Shown here: positions 15,671-23,050 of the stretch, one piece after another
Layout of the letters: the number at the start of each line of letters is the position of its first letter
How positions within the stretch are numbered: position 1 is the stretch's first letter
Source: a virus
Reading direction: 5' to 3' (one strand)
DNA length: 27,474 bases
Virus record (IMG/VR): IMGVR_UViG_3300009285_003279
Span: 1-27,474 of that record
Position numbers and translations under genes: made by a program
The notes under the pieces: generated by a model
Database searches by the model: none
Seen by the model: the letters and a program-made list of their open reading frames with translations, nothing else
Told to the model about the DNA's origin: nothing

Positions 15671-16955
15671 TGTCTTTGTCTCCTTTGGGCTTAATCAGTG
15701 GTTCTTCCTTCTTCGGCTCCGGTTTCTTCCCGGCTTCTGTCATATTCATCGGCTCCAGATAGATTTCCCCTTTTCCATTGGGCAGCGGGTTAAGGTTTTC
15801 CTTCGCCCGGATTTCATCAACATTCATCCATCCCCACTGCCGGGCCGTGGCGAATGCCTGGTTGCGCCCCGCTGTGTCGCCCCTCAACAGGCCGTCAAGG
15901 TTGAACTCAAAGAAATACCGGACCCGCTCCCGGTCGTTCAGCAGGTAACGGTTCATGGACTGTTCAAGGCGCACGCACCAGGGCCGGATAGTGAACATCA
16001 CAAAGGCGAGGAAAAGCTGTTCCGCCGAGGCAAATGTCATGGTGTTTGTCGGATGCCCGATCATGATGGGCGGGACGCGGAAGATTCGGGCGATCTCCTC
16101 AATCTGAAATTGCCTCGACTCAAGGAACTGATTGTCCTCGTTGGACATCCCGATTTTGACCAGCTCCCCGCCGTTCTCGGTTATGATCGACTTGAATTTG
16201 TTTTCAGGTTTGGCGTATTCGGCGAGGCTTTCCTTGAGGAACGTCCGCGCATTTTCTGACAGCACCACCCCGGCGGGGAACTTCGCGTTCAGGCCGACGG
16301 ATGCCATGTTGCTGAAAAAACGGCCACCATAGTCATCCGCCGCAAGGGATAACCCGACGGATTCACGGGCAACAGAGATAGGGGAGACTCCCCGCAAGCC
16401 TTCCGGGGTCGATCCGTTATATGTGCAACTGATCGGCATATTCTTCGTATGCCAAATCTTTTCAGCGTCAAAAACCTCCTCTTTGTTATCTTCATGCTTG
16501 TATTTATAGACAATCTTCCCGTCGACCCGCTCGACTTCCATGCCGATAGGTCTCAGCGGGATCAATTCCTTAATTTTCCCCGATCCGGTAAAGACTTTTT
16601 CGTTATAGGAATCCCCCCTCAAGGCGATATGGGCGACAAGCCCTTCCCGCCATTCAAACGAGGTCATATAGTCATTGGGGGCATCATGCAGCAGGGAGTA
16701 GAGAGAGTGCTTGTAGGCGTGTTTTTTGCCTTCCCCGTCACGCTCATAGAGCATCAGAGGCAGGGAGGCGATAGTCTCCGCCAAGACCTTGACGCACGCA
16801 TAAACGGCGGAAACCCTTAACGCGGAGTCCGCCGTGACGTTTGAACCTGAGGCAGTTTTGCCGCCGACTATTCGGGCAAGCCAATGGTTAGGATCGGAGA
16901 TACCACGAATTAAGATTGCGTCTTTTATGTTGCGAAGTCTTGACCCAAAGGACAT
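15663..16955 (-). CDS. portal protein (HK97 gp3-like)
   Basis: The 430-residue protein has the HK97 portal layout: VTADSALRVSAVYACVKVLAETIASLPL at about 40-67, HSLYSLLHDAPNDYMTSFEWREG at about 82-105, and MPISCTYNGSTPEGLRGVSPISVARES in the middle. These are followed by FQIEEIARIFRVPPIMIGHP, TFASAEQLFLAFVMFTIRPWCVRLEQSMNRYLL and the terminal LNPLPNGKGEIYLEP. Twelve copies form the vertex through which DNA is packaged. In relatives it directly follows terL; here 8 kb intervenes. AAGGAG lies 8 bases before the ATG. The N-terminal ILIRGISDPNHWLARIVGG region is ordinary for the family. Confidence 0.95.
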   Translation of the reverse strand: MSFGSRLRNIKDAILIRGISDPNHWLARIVGGKTASGSNVTADSALRVSAVYACVKVLAETIASLPLMLYERDGEGKKHAYKHSLYSLLHDAPNDYMTSFEWREGLVAHIALRGDSYNEKVFTGSGKIKELIPLRPIGMEVERVDGKIVYKYKHEDNKEEVFDAEKIWHTKNMPISCTYNGSTPEGLRGVSPISVARESVGLSLAADDYGGRFFSNMASVGLNAKFPAGVVLSENARTFLKESLAEYAKPENKFKSIITENGGELVKIGMSNEDNQFLESRQFQIEEIARIFRVPPIMIGHPTNTMTFASAEQLFLAFVMFTIRPWCVRLEQSMNRYLLNDRERVRYFFEFNLDGLLRGDTAGRNQAFATARQWGWMNVDEIRAKENLNPLPNGKGEIYLEPMNMTEAGKKPEPKKEEPLIKPKGDKDNA

Positions 16956-17046
16956 GGAATATACTCCTTTGGGATATATGATAACTTGTGGTTATATTGA
17001 ATTGATACAGACAATAATGGGATAAAATATAGACAAAATGAGACAT
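16956..17046. other. AT-rich spacer with imperfect direct repeat before portal
   Basis: This is the widest gap between genes in the window (91 bases). It is visibly richer in A/T than the flanking virion genes. On the minus strand TTGTCTATAT (17036-17027) and TTGTCTGTAT (17014-17005) repeat with a 22-base offset, about two helical turns. I cannot draw a convincing -35/-10 pair with a 16-18 base spacer. The repeats could be operators for the small HTH protein just upstream, or chance in AT-rich DNA. The final bases hold the portal ribosome site. Confidence 0.3.
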
Positions 17047-17223
17047 TCATGAAGACATTATCTGTAATCTCCACGAATCAACCATCTTTTTATCTATAAC
17101 CGGATGTCCTGCTGGGTCTTTTTGAACAGGAAGAGACCTATCCTTTAGGTAGCGTATAGCCGTTTTTTCACTGACCCGCAAATAAATGGCGATCTCCTTC
17201 CACCCCACGAGGATGCTTTCCAT
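17047..17223 (-). CDS. small HTH (MerR/excisionase-like) DNA-binding protein (58 aa)
   Basis: The frame begins ATG at 17223 with AGGAGG 5 bases upstream and ends TGA at 17047, giving 58 residues. Residues 6-26 (VGWKEIAIYLRVSEKTAIRY) form a helix-turn-helix of the kind that opens MerR-like and excisionase-like proteins: W-K-E-I-A-x-h-L-x-V-S-x-x-T-A-x-R-Y. A short wing follows, with LPVQKDPAGHPVIDKKMVDSW matching the usual P-x-x-x-x-x-G-x-h-x-h-x-x-x-x-h-x-x-W. It is the last gene of the inserted cassette before the portal. It may regulate late or cassette transcription, or recognise DNA ends during packaging. The call as a gene is supported by the motif and the strong ribosome site. Confidence 0.75.
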   Translation of the reverse strand: MESILVGWKEIAIYLRVSEKTAIRYLKDRSLPVQKDPAGHPVIDKKMVDSWRLQIMSS

Positions 17224-17236
17224 CTATACCTCCTTT

Positions 17237-17749
17237 TCAGCGTAGCGTTTTGTTCAGTTTTGGCTGGTAAAGATCGATCATCTCAACTTCCTGAAGATCG
17301 AGATACATAGCCGGAACGTTCATATAAAATACCCGGTCGAAATCCTTCAAGGTAATGTGTGTTCCAAGCCTACTCGAAAGGTTTATAGATTTTCCGATGT
17401 AAACTACCTCATCGTTTTTGCATAGAAAGTATATACATGGACCCGAGGGGGCAAGAAATATTTCGTTTACCGGAAGTGATTCAATCGAAGCGGGGACCGA
17501 TCTGTTTTCGTAAACGTATATGATTTTTGGTCGCAGATACTTGCGGACCGCTGACTTTACCCCATGTTCTATATCGTCCATGACAATTTCATCAACGGCG
17601 GCCCTTATTTTTTTCGTCATCCTGTCTCTATATTTGAAATCCGATAACATAGATTCGATGATGCGATGGATCTTTAGCCCCACCTTATCATCCAATAATT
17701 TTTCCGCCTGTTTCATTACTATCGCTTCAAGTTCAATTTTTTCGGTCAT
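17237..17749 (-). CDS. GIY-YIG domain protein
   Basis: Residues about 100-168 carry a GIY-YIG nuclease domain: PCIYFLCKNDEVVYIGKSINLSSRLGTHI with Ile106-Tyr107, Tyr117-Ile-Gly119 and Arg127. Glu156 lies in EVEMIDLYQPKLN, followed by the conserved P-x-x-N near Asn166. These are the expected catalytic residues, with the first motif changed from GIY to CIY. Residues 1-95 are helical and charged, possibly a DNA-binding or dimerisation part. The gene sits at the edge of the sugar cassette, overlaps the upstream Rossmann gene by 17 bases, and is AT-richer than the virion genes. It may be a free-standing homing endonuclease or a nuclease used by the phage. Confidence 0.85.
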   Translation of the reverse strand: MTEKIELEAIVMKQAEKLLDDKVGLKIHRIIESMLSDFKYRDRMTKKIRAAVDEIVMDDIEHGVKSAVRKYLRPKIIYVYENRSVPASIESLPVNEIFLAPSGPCIYFLCKNDEVVYIGKSINLSSRLGTHITLKDFDRVFYMNVPAMYLDLQEVEMIDLYQPKLNKTLR

Positions 17750-18404
17750 TCATCACCCCCGCACAAAGATAATCGCTTATTTTTTGCTGAATTGCCGTCA
17801 GGATTATTTCCGATACCTCCCTTGTCGCCGCGCCGTGTAAAAGGTAAATGAGGTCATAGTTTTCTTTATAGGCATAAGCATAATCGGCCTTTAACAGCCC
17901 CGATGTGCCGTGAATAAAAACCTTGATCCCCATTCCTTTTGCAAGACCAATCAGATATTCGACCGACGGCCGCTGGTAATAATATTCGTTACCGGCAAGG
18001 GCGACACCAAAAAAACCTATTTCGTCCGCGCCCTCCTCGATTGCAAGGGCAACCATCCATGCAAGAGAACAGCCGAAATATCCCCCATATTTCTTCATTA
18101 TTTCCCGGAAGGGAAACACCACAGACTGTTTAACTCTCCCGTATTTCCGGCGCATATAGACTGGAATTTTCAGGCCGTTGAGTTCTTTTAGGTATCGGTT
18201 TATTCCTATTCCCCCGAACGTCGACAAGCCCCGCCGTGAGAATATACCCCCCTGGCACGAAAATTCGTGAATCTCAAACCACCGCGAAAACCTCACGGCC
18301 GGAAAGCTCTTGTAAAGATTATTGACACTCCATAAATCCCACTTCTTTTCATATCTTTGCAATTCCGCTTGACTTATCGCCGCTCCAACGATTCCGATTT
18401 TCAT
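17733..18404 (-). CDS. Rossmann-type protein, possible glycosyltransferase
   Basis: The 223-residue protein matches the core of the gene product at 12057-12884: KIGIVGAAIS at 2-10, LWSVNNLY at 24-31, RWFEIHEF at 41-48, PVYMRRK at 81-87, SLAWMVALAIEEGADEIGFFGVAL around 113-136, YYQRPSVEYLIG at 142-153 and GMGIKVFIHG at 157-166. It lacks that paralogue's coiled-coil tail. The arrangement resembles MptE-like (DUF115)/GT42 transferases. It is translationally linked to FkbM (ATG at 18404 shares a base with the FkbM stop region) and lies in the same run as the CMP-sugar genes. It is therefore the best candidate for the sugar transferase of the cassette. I cannot see defined catalytic residues, and related proteins occur in phages without sugar genes. 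Confidence 0.7.
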   Translation of the reverse strand: MKIGIVGAAISQAELQRYEKKWDLWSVNNLYKSFPAVRFSRWFEIHEFSCQGGIFSRRGLSTFGGIGINRYLKELNGLKIPVYMRRKYGRVKQSVVFPFREIMKKYGGYFGCSLAWMVALAIEEGADEIGFFGVALAGNEYYYQRPSVEYLIGLAKGMGIKVFIHGTSGLLKADYAYAYKENYDLIYLLHGAATREVSEIILTAIQQKISDYLCAGVMNDRKN

Positions 18405-19108
18405 TATGGGTGCCTCATGAAAACGATGTTCTCAGCGTCTATGCCTTCAGCGGCCCTTCTCTCGCGGCTGTGGGGCGTCATGGTATTGAAACGATTATCC
18501 GTTGTAAACCCGGCTTTCAGCATAATCTCCATGATCGGCTCTTTGCTGGCCTTTGATACTTCAATCAGGGCGGACTTGATAACCGGGAGCGTTTTCATCA
18601 TCCCCTTGACGACCTCAAGCTCCTGCCCGTCGATGTCGATTTTGATGTGTGTTGGATTGGGAAAATCGAAGATATGTTGACCGTGATACTCATATTCACG
18701 CAGATAGTCGATCCCGCACATTAGAATATCTTCGCCAACTTTTCCTACCTGTCCCCCCGAATACCCAGACTCATTTCTTTCTGTATAGAATTTAGCTACG
18801 CTGGTGGGTTGGCTTCCAACTGCCATCCACACGGAAAAGATTGAACGAAATCCATTGATCCTAACGTTATCAGTGAAGCTGTCAAAATTACCGGGCATCG
18901 GTTCAAACGCATAGATAGATATCTCCGGAAACAGGCTGGCCGCATACAACGAATACACCCCCACGTTCGCGCCCACGTCAAAGAAGACATCATGGGGGGA
19001 GAAGGATTCGATCCACGCGATAGTCTCCGGCTCCTTCGTCCAAAAAGTCTCCGCTCGATATTTTTCCATCGGTGTTTCTGTGCGCATCTTGAAGGGTAAG
19101 GGCTTCAT
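18404..19108 (-). CDS. FkbM-family SAM-dependent methyltransferase
   Basis: The 234-residue protein shows VFFDVGANVGVYSLYAA at 41-57 (SAM-binding motif I, D44-V-G-A-N-V-G50), IYAFEPMPGNFDSF at 65-78 (E69 for the SAM ribose), and HIKIDIDGQELEVVKGM at 154-170, the FkbM-specific K-I-D-x-x-G-x-E motif. ALIEVSKAS follows. FkbM-type enzymes methylate hydroxyls on sugars and natural products. The start overlaps the upstream 61-aa gene by ATGA. In this setting it may O-methylate the sugar product or glycan, protecting it from cleavage or recognition. The exact substrate cannot be read from sequence. Confidence 0.92.
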   Translation of the reverse strand: MKPLPFKMRTETPMEKYRAETFWTKEPETIAWIESFSPHDVFFDVGANVGVYSLYAASLFPEISIYAFEPMPGNFDSFTDNVRINGFRSIFSVWMAVGSQPTSVAKFYTERNESGYSGGQVGKVGEDILMCGIDYLREYEYHGQHIFDFPNPTHIKIDIDGQELEVVKGMMKTLPVIKSALIEVSKASKEPIMEIMLKAGFTTDNRFNTMTPHSRERRAAEGIDAENIVFMRHP

Positions 19109-19290
19109 AATTGCCCCCTTATTACAATCAACTCATTGAGGCAATTCGCTATGATCACTTTATAGGGATGAATAAAATCATCGGCTCCCCAGCATTGATC
19201 GATCACAATCTTCCCTAAGTGCATAATAGCACTTTGCACATCTTCCTTAGCTTTTTCTATATGTTCCGTCGCTTCGGTGTTGACGCTCAT
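19105..19290 (-). CDS. small helical protein of unknown function (61 aa)
   Basis: The start at 19290 forms an ATGA overlap with the transketolase stop, and GGAGG plus GAGGAG lie just upstream. The product (MSVNTEATEHIEKAKEDVQS...) is mostly helical, with acidic and basic residues alternating in its first half and a hydrophobic second half (AIMHLGKIVIDQCW, VIIANCLNELIVI). There is no membrane segment or known motif. It is coupled on both sides, so it is translated with transketolase and FkbM. It may be a small accessory protein. Confidence 0.55.
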   Translation of the reverse strand: MSVNTEATEHIEKAKEDVQSAIMHLGKIVIDQCWGADDFIHPYKVIIANCLNELIVIRGQL

Positions 19291-20549
19291 CTCCTCATTC
19301 CCTCCATTTCCCAGCATCGGATTGACACATAGACCGGCCCCGTGGCCTCATTGACCGCCCACTCCATCGCCGCCCGGAGCTGATCCGGCGTTTCAGGCAC
19401 AAGGACGGTCATCCCCGGCATGGTTTTCATCAGCGCGATATCTTCAAGGCACTCGTGAGACGTTCCCGGCCCCGTGGGGAGCATCCCGGCCATTGCCCCG
19501 ACAAAAACGATATGCCGCCGTTCGAGACAGGCGTTGTAGATTTGCTCGTTTGCCCGCCGACAGAGGAAAGCCGCGAAGGAATGGACGATGGGGACGAATC
19601 CCCCCGCCGACAGCCCCGTCGCCATGCTCACCTCATCTTGTTCGGCTATGCCGCATTGAATGAAGCGCTCCGGGAAGGCTGTCTTGAAGGCGGCCAGCCC
19701 GCAGTCCGGCTCAAGGTCGGCGTCCATGACCACGACACGCGGGTTTGCGCCAACGTCCACGAGGATGTCCGGGTAAGCTTTTGCAAGCTCATGGACCGGG
19801 CAGGGGCGGGGATAGGGTTGTTTTTCGGTTTCCTGTATCCCTACAAAAGGAATCCGTTCCCGTATCTCATGGACAGCCCGTCCATATAGGCCAGGGGCAA
19901 GGTCGCCTGCGTGATAAGCGTTGTTGCCCTCCATGAAGGAAATACCGGACCCTTTCGTGGTCTTGTGGATGATCCACTCAGGCGGGAACTTGAAGCGGTT
20001 ATTGAATCCCAACGCATTCGATAGTTGGAATCCGTTGTAATCGAAATGGACGATCACCCGCGAGTCCAGCCGTTGAAGCGCCTCCCAATTCTGCCCCTCT
20101 TGCAGCTCCCCGTCACCAACAAGGACGTGAATCTTCCGCTTGATGCCCTTCATCCGATCCGCCGCCGCGAGTCCGTTGGCCTTTGAAATCCCCATGCCAA
20201 GCGATCCGGTGTTGAACATGATCCCCGGAACGTCAATAGTCGGATGTCCGGGCAGTCCTCCGGGTCGGCGAAAGGTATGGATGCTGTCAAACGGGATGAT
20301 CCCCTTCGCCTGAAGGATGGCATAGAGGGCGGGAGCGTCATGGCCTTTCGATGAAATGAAGACGTCGTTCAGGCCCATGCTGCCAAAGAAAAGAGGCACC
20401 ATGATGGTCAGAGACGACAGAGAACCGCCGAGGTGGCCGCTGCCTGCGGCTTGGATCATATAAATCAGATTAAGCCGCAGCGCATCCAGCATGACGGCCT
20501 GATCCGTGATCTTATCGAGTTCCGCTTTTGGAACATAGTAGAGTTTCAT
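19287..20549 (-). CDS. compact transketolase (TPP and Pyr domains, no C-terminal domain)
   Basis: Residues 30-230 form the TPP-binding domain: GHLGGSLS at 38-45, SKGHDAPALYA at 67-77, PGHPT at 100-104, and GDGELQEGQNWEA at 145-157 with a downstream N172. Residues 250-415 form the pyrimidine-binding domain, with RFIQCGIAEQDEVSMATGLSAGG containing the catalytic Glu303 and TSHECLEDIALM at 364-374. Usual transketolases are about 620-670 residues with a third domain, or are split in two genes; this 420-residue chain joins N and Pyr parts and omits the third domain. The key catalytic residues are present, so two-carbon transfer is plausible. Neighbouring NeuB, SDR and CMP-transferase genes suggest it supplies a sugar precursor. 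It overlaps both neighbours by 4 bases. Confidence 0.9.
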   Translation of the reverse strand: MKLYYVPKAELDKITDQAVMLDALRLNLIYMIQAAGSGHLGGSLSSLTIMVPLFFGSMGLNDVFISSKGHDAPALYAILQAKGIIPFDSIHTFRRPGGLPGHPTIDVPGIMFNTGSLGMGISKANGLAAADRMKGIKRKIHVLVGDGELQEGQNWEALQRLDSRVIVHFDYNGFQLSNALGFNNRFKFPPEWIIHKTTKGSGISFMEGNNAYHAGDLAPGLYGRAVHEIRERIPFVGIQETEKQPYPRPCPVHELAKAYPDILVDVGANPRVVVMDADLEPDCGLAAFKTAFPERFIQCGIAEQDEVSMATGLSAGGFVPIVHSFAAFLCRRANEQIYNACLERRHIVFVGAMAGMLPTGPGTSHECLEDIALMKTMPGMTVLVPETPDQLRAAMEWAVNEATGPVYVSIRCWEMEGMRR

Positions 20550-21478
20550 CGTGTTTTCACCTCATAATCTTTCATTACAACCCCGTCTTTATTTTGCCCT
20601 CTAACGTGGGGTTGCCACCAATAAAGTCCGGTATAGTGTCCAAACAGGGGATGCTCCGCCGTGTATTCCTTGAAGTGGCCCCGGCATAAGTGGACACGGT
20701 TATGGGATAACGGTTCTGTTGATTCGTGGTATCCGCGTTTTTTGGAGGGAACGACTACGTTCAAAACGTGATAGTCAAAAAGCTCTTGTTTGCCTGCCTT
20801 GCGGCGTTGCTTATTTAAGACGGGCGGAGCTAACACTTTTTCGGCCTGGATATTTTTACAATTCAATAATCTCAGTGTAGTATAAATCGTAGTTAAATCT
20901 CCCCGGTCTTCGTCTACCTGTGCTTCCCATCCTGATTGGGATGAAAACCGGTTATCATTTATATTAGGGCAGGGAATAACTCCGCATCGGTTATGGATTT
21001 TTTCTGGATACCTTCCCATGCTAATTTTCTCGAATCTTTCTCCTAATGATTTTGGCGCACCTACATTGCAATAGTATGATGCATTCCCTATCATCCATGT
21101 TTTAGTTACTCCATGAAACCAAAAAAAGAATATATTGATAAAATCATAGGGTAATGAGGTTATTAGAGCTGCTCTTTTATTTGTCGGCCAGAGGAATACA
21201 TTATCAATCATTTCTGCCTTATCTCCGTCGCGGGCCCTAGTATAATCAACCCACATTTTGGGATAAGGAAGTTTAATTGGGTTATTGTCAATAAACATCT
21301 GCTGCCCGAATAATGATTTCGATAACTGTATCATGTCATCCATCTCTCCTATATGAAATTTCTGTGTATTTCTTATCATATCGGGGAGTTTCCGGAGAAG
21401 CATATTAACAGGGTCAGTTGGTTTAAGGTTATATTGCGTGGTTTTTAAGTCCTCAATCACTTGATGCGCAAACATCAT
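20546..21478 (-). CDS. phage protein of unknown function with RGH..Y....HVRG tail (310 aa)
   Basis: The ATG at 21478 overlaps the stop of the cytidylyltransferase gene (ATGA); the adjacent ATG at 21475 is equally possible. The N-terminal two thirds are mixed alpha/beta with aromatic segments (PYDFINIFFFWFHGVTKTW). The C-terminal part carries YHVLNVVVP, RVHLCRGHFKEYT and GLYWWQPHVRG. I recall similar C-terminal H-x-C-R-G-H-x-x-x-Y ... W-W-x-P-H-x-R-G arrangements in unrelated tailed-phage genomes, but know no function. The gene is AT-richer than the sugar genes around it, which suggests separate acquisition. Its middle position may be accidental to the sugar pathway. Confidence 0.6.
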   Translation of the reverse strand: MMFAHQVIEDLKTTQYNLKPTDPVNMLLRKLPDMIRNTQKFHIGEMDDMIQLSKSLFGQQMFIDNNPIKLPYPKMWVDYTRARDGDKAEMIDNVFLWPTNKRAALITSLPYDFINIFFFWFHGVTKTWMIGNASYYCNVGAPKSLGERFEKISMGRYPEKIHNRCGVIPCPNINDNRFSSQSGWEAQVDEDRGDLTTIYTTLRLLNCKNIQAEKVLAPPVLNKQRRKAGKQELFDYHVLNVVVPSKKRGYHESTEPLSHNRVHLCRGHFKEYTAEHPLFGHYTGLYWWQPHVRGQNKDGVVMKDYEVKTR

Positions 21479-22158
21479 TCCCTCCCCATCAGCCATTCGG
21501 CGAAAAGTAAATCTCCCGGCGTGTTCACGTCCCGCCCCTCGTTTCCTTCCGTGAAAAACGGCCTGATCCGCTGCCCTGATACATTGTTATACAGCTCAAG
21601 CGTTTTGGTCCATGCGACATGGATGCAACCGTTTTGCACATAGACGTTTCCAAGGGATTGCGTCGATAGGTCATAAGACGGGAACCCGTTGAAATCGATT
21701 TCGTCATACGGGTACATGAACACTTCGCCCACTTCCCATGATTTCAGCGGGTGCGCGGACGTGCGCTCAACCGCTCGCATGGAATCGCACGGCGTAAGGC
21801 TGAACTCCCGCATGGCCCGCTTGATTGTCTCCGCTGTCCTGAATGGGGATGTAGGCCGGAGGATCACGAAGACATCGAAACCCGGAAAGGCGTCAAGGGC
21901 GTGTTTCACCCACTCATAGTCATGCGAGGCGTCTTGACAGAGCTCGGCGGGTCTCTCGATAAACGACACCTGCATCCGCGCCGCCAGCTTCGCGCAATCA
22001 AGCCAATCCGTTGAAACGACGATCTTCTCAAATATCCCTGCATGGGCCGCCCCTTCAATCGCATATTGCAGGAGAGGCTTGCCGCCAAGCATTGCCATAT
22101 TCTTGCCGGGAATGCGTTTGCTGTTCTTTCTACAGGGGATCAGCCCAATAATCTTCAT
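21475..22158 (-). CDS. CMP-nonulosonate synthetase-like cytidylyltransferase (NeuA/LegF/PseF type)
   Basis: The 227-residue protein opens with LIPCRKNSKRIPGKNMAMLGGKPLLQYAI (residues 6-34), the nucleotide-binding P-loop-like R-x-x-S-K-R-I-P-x-K-N of CMP-sugar synthetases. KIVVSTDW at 45-52, ILRPTSPFRTAETI at 99-112 and a D125-S-M-R-A-V segment follow. The C-terminus has YVQNGCIHVAW and DVNTPGDLLFAEWLM, the usual G-x-x-Y ... D-I-N-T-P-E-D-L motif. These enzymes activate Neu5Ac, legionaminic, pseudaminic or KDN-type acids with CTP. The size matches LegF/PseF types better than long animal forms. Together with NeuB two genes upstream it defines a nonulosonic acid pathway; the exact acid is unknown. 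Confidence 0.93.
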   Translation of the reverse strand: MKIIGLIPCRKNSKRIPGKNMAMLGGKPLLQYAIEGAAHAGIFEKIVVSTDWLDCAKLAARMQVSFIERPAELCQDASHDYEWVKHALDAFPGFDVFVILRPTSPFRTAETIKRAMREFSLTPCDSMRAVERTSAHPLKSWEVGEVFMYPYDEIDFNGFPSYDLSTQSLGNVYVQNGCIHVAWTKTLELYNNVSGQRIRPFFTEGNEGRDVNTPGDLLFAEWLMGRE

Positions 22159-22397
22159 GACCCGATTCCTCCCCCCGTCGCCTTCTCTTGCTGCGGCACT
22201 CCGTAATTGAGCTGGACCGTCTGCGTGATGGCCGTTCCTTTCGGCCCCGGCTCCGCCATGGCATCCACCTTGATTGCAACGATGATATGGCCAGTCTTTT
22301 TCAGGAAGTCACCCAGCATGGCCGCAATCTTCCGCGCCGTGAGCTGGGCAACTGTTGCCGGGTCCGCTGGTGCTTGTGGTCGTTTCTTTTTCACCAT
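22155..22397 (-). CDS. small protein of unknown function (80 aa)
   Basis: AAGGAGGG lies about 9 bases before the ATG at 22397, inside the last codons of the HNH gene. The product is basic at first (MVKKKRPQAPADPAT), then has helix (VAQLTARKIAAMLGDFLKKTG), strand-like HIIVAIKVDAMAEPG, TQTVQLNYGV and a Gly-rich end. It fits a small alpha/beta protein and has no signal peptide. It overlaps the cytidylyltransferase start by 4 bases (ATGA), so it is cotranslated with it. No function can be assigned. Confidence 0.55.
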   Translation of the reverse strand: MVKKKRPQAPADPATVAQLTARKIAAMLGDFLKKTGHIIVAIKVDAMAEPGPKGTAITQTVQLNYGVPQQEKATGGGIGS

Positions 22398-23050
22398 GAC
22401 AATAACCCTCCTTCCAGATTGCTTGAATAACGATAATATCGGTGGCTATAATGAACATGGCTATGACATTTCATGCAAAGCGTGATTAGGTTTGCAGGGA
22501 CACAGTTCTTTTTGTTCGCATCTTTATGGTGAACTATAAGTTTCGCATTACTTTCTCCGCAATTTTGACACATCATATTATCCCTTTCTTTTATCGCTTC
22601 TCGTACTTCTTTCGTCCATTCCTTCTGTGGATACCCATCCTTGCGCCCACCCGTCCAGTGGGGATGTTTTTCTCCACTGATATAAAAGCTGATTAGCTTT
22701 TTCTTACATGCCATTGAACAAACCTTCGCTCGATTGTTCTTTAATACGGTCATCGGTGCATAAAATTCTTTCAAACATATAAGACATTTGACTATTTTTC
22801 CGCGCCGCATTGAACTAAATAGGCATCCTCTGCTACAAAAACGCGCATTGTCGTAGGACGGAGTAAATTCTATGCCGCAATATTCACATTTGACCGGAAC
22901 CCTATATTTCTTTTTCGATTTTCCATGACAATATTGAGAACAAAACCTTCTCATTGCCCATGATCCATCTGGTAATTTTACAGATGAATACTTAAGCGTA
23001 AAAGGATTGCCGCAATATTCGCAATTAGATAGCAAGGTAGCCTCCGTCAA
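22391..23050 (-). CDS. HNH endonuclease with N-terminal zinc-finger modules
   Basis: The N-terminal half has paired C-x-x-C and C-x3-C motifs: CEYC and CSQYC, CEYC and CSRGC, CLIC and CSMAC, three likely zinc ribbons. HPHWTGGRKDGYP and KEVREAIKERDNMMCQNCGE follow, then LIVHHKDANKKNCVPANLITLCMKCHSHVH, the HNH core with C-x-x-C, HH and N/C-x-x-C-H. It has the form of a free-standing homing endonuclease. The frame from ATG 23050 overlaps SDR by 26 bases, but TTG at 23035 has GGAGG 5 bases upstream and could be the real start (214 residues). It is AT-rich compared with SDR and NeuB. It probably entered the cassette as a mobile element and may help spread it. Confidence 0.9.
   Translation of the reverse strand: MTEATLLSNCEYCGNPFTLKYSSVKLPDGSWAMRRFCSQYCHGKSKKKYRVPVKCEYCGIEFTPSYDNARFCSRGCLFSSMRRGKIVKCLICLKEFYAPMTVLKNNRAKVCSMACKKKLISFYISGEKHPHWTGGRKDGYPQKEWTKEVREAIKERDNMMCQNCGESNAKLIVHHKDANKKNCVPANLITLCMKCHSHVHYSHRYYRYSSNLEGGLLSW

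Noticed and set aside
15489-16259. 256-codon plus-strand open frame
   Set aside because: It is antisense to the protease and portal genes, both of which have clear family motifs.
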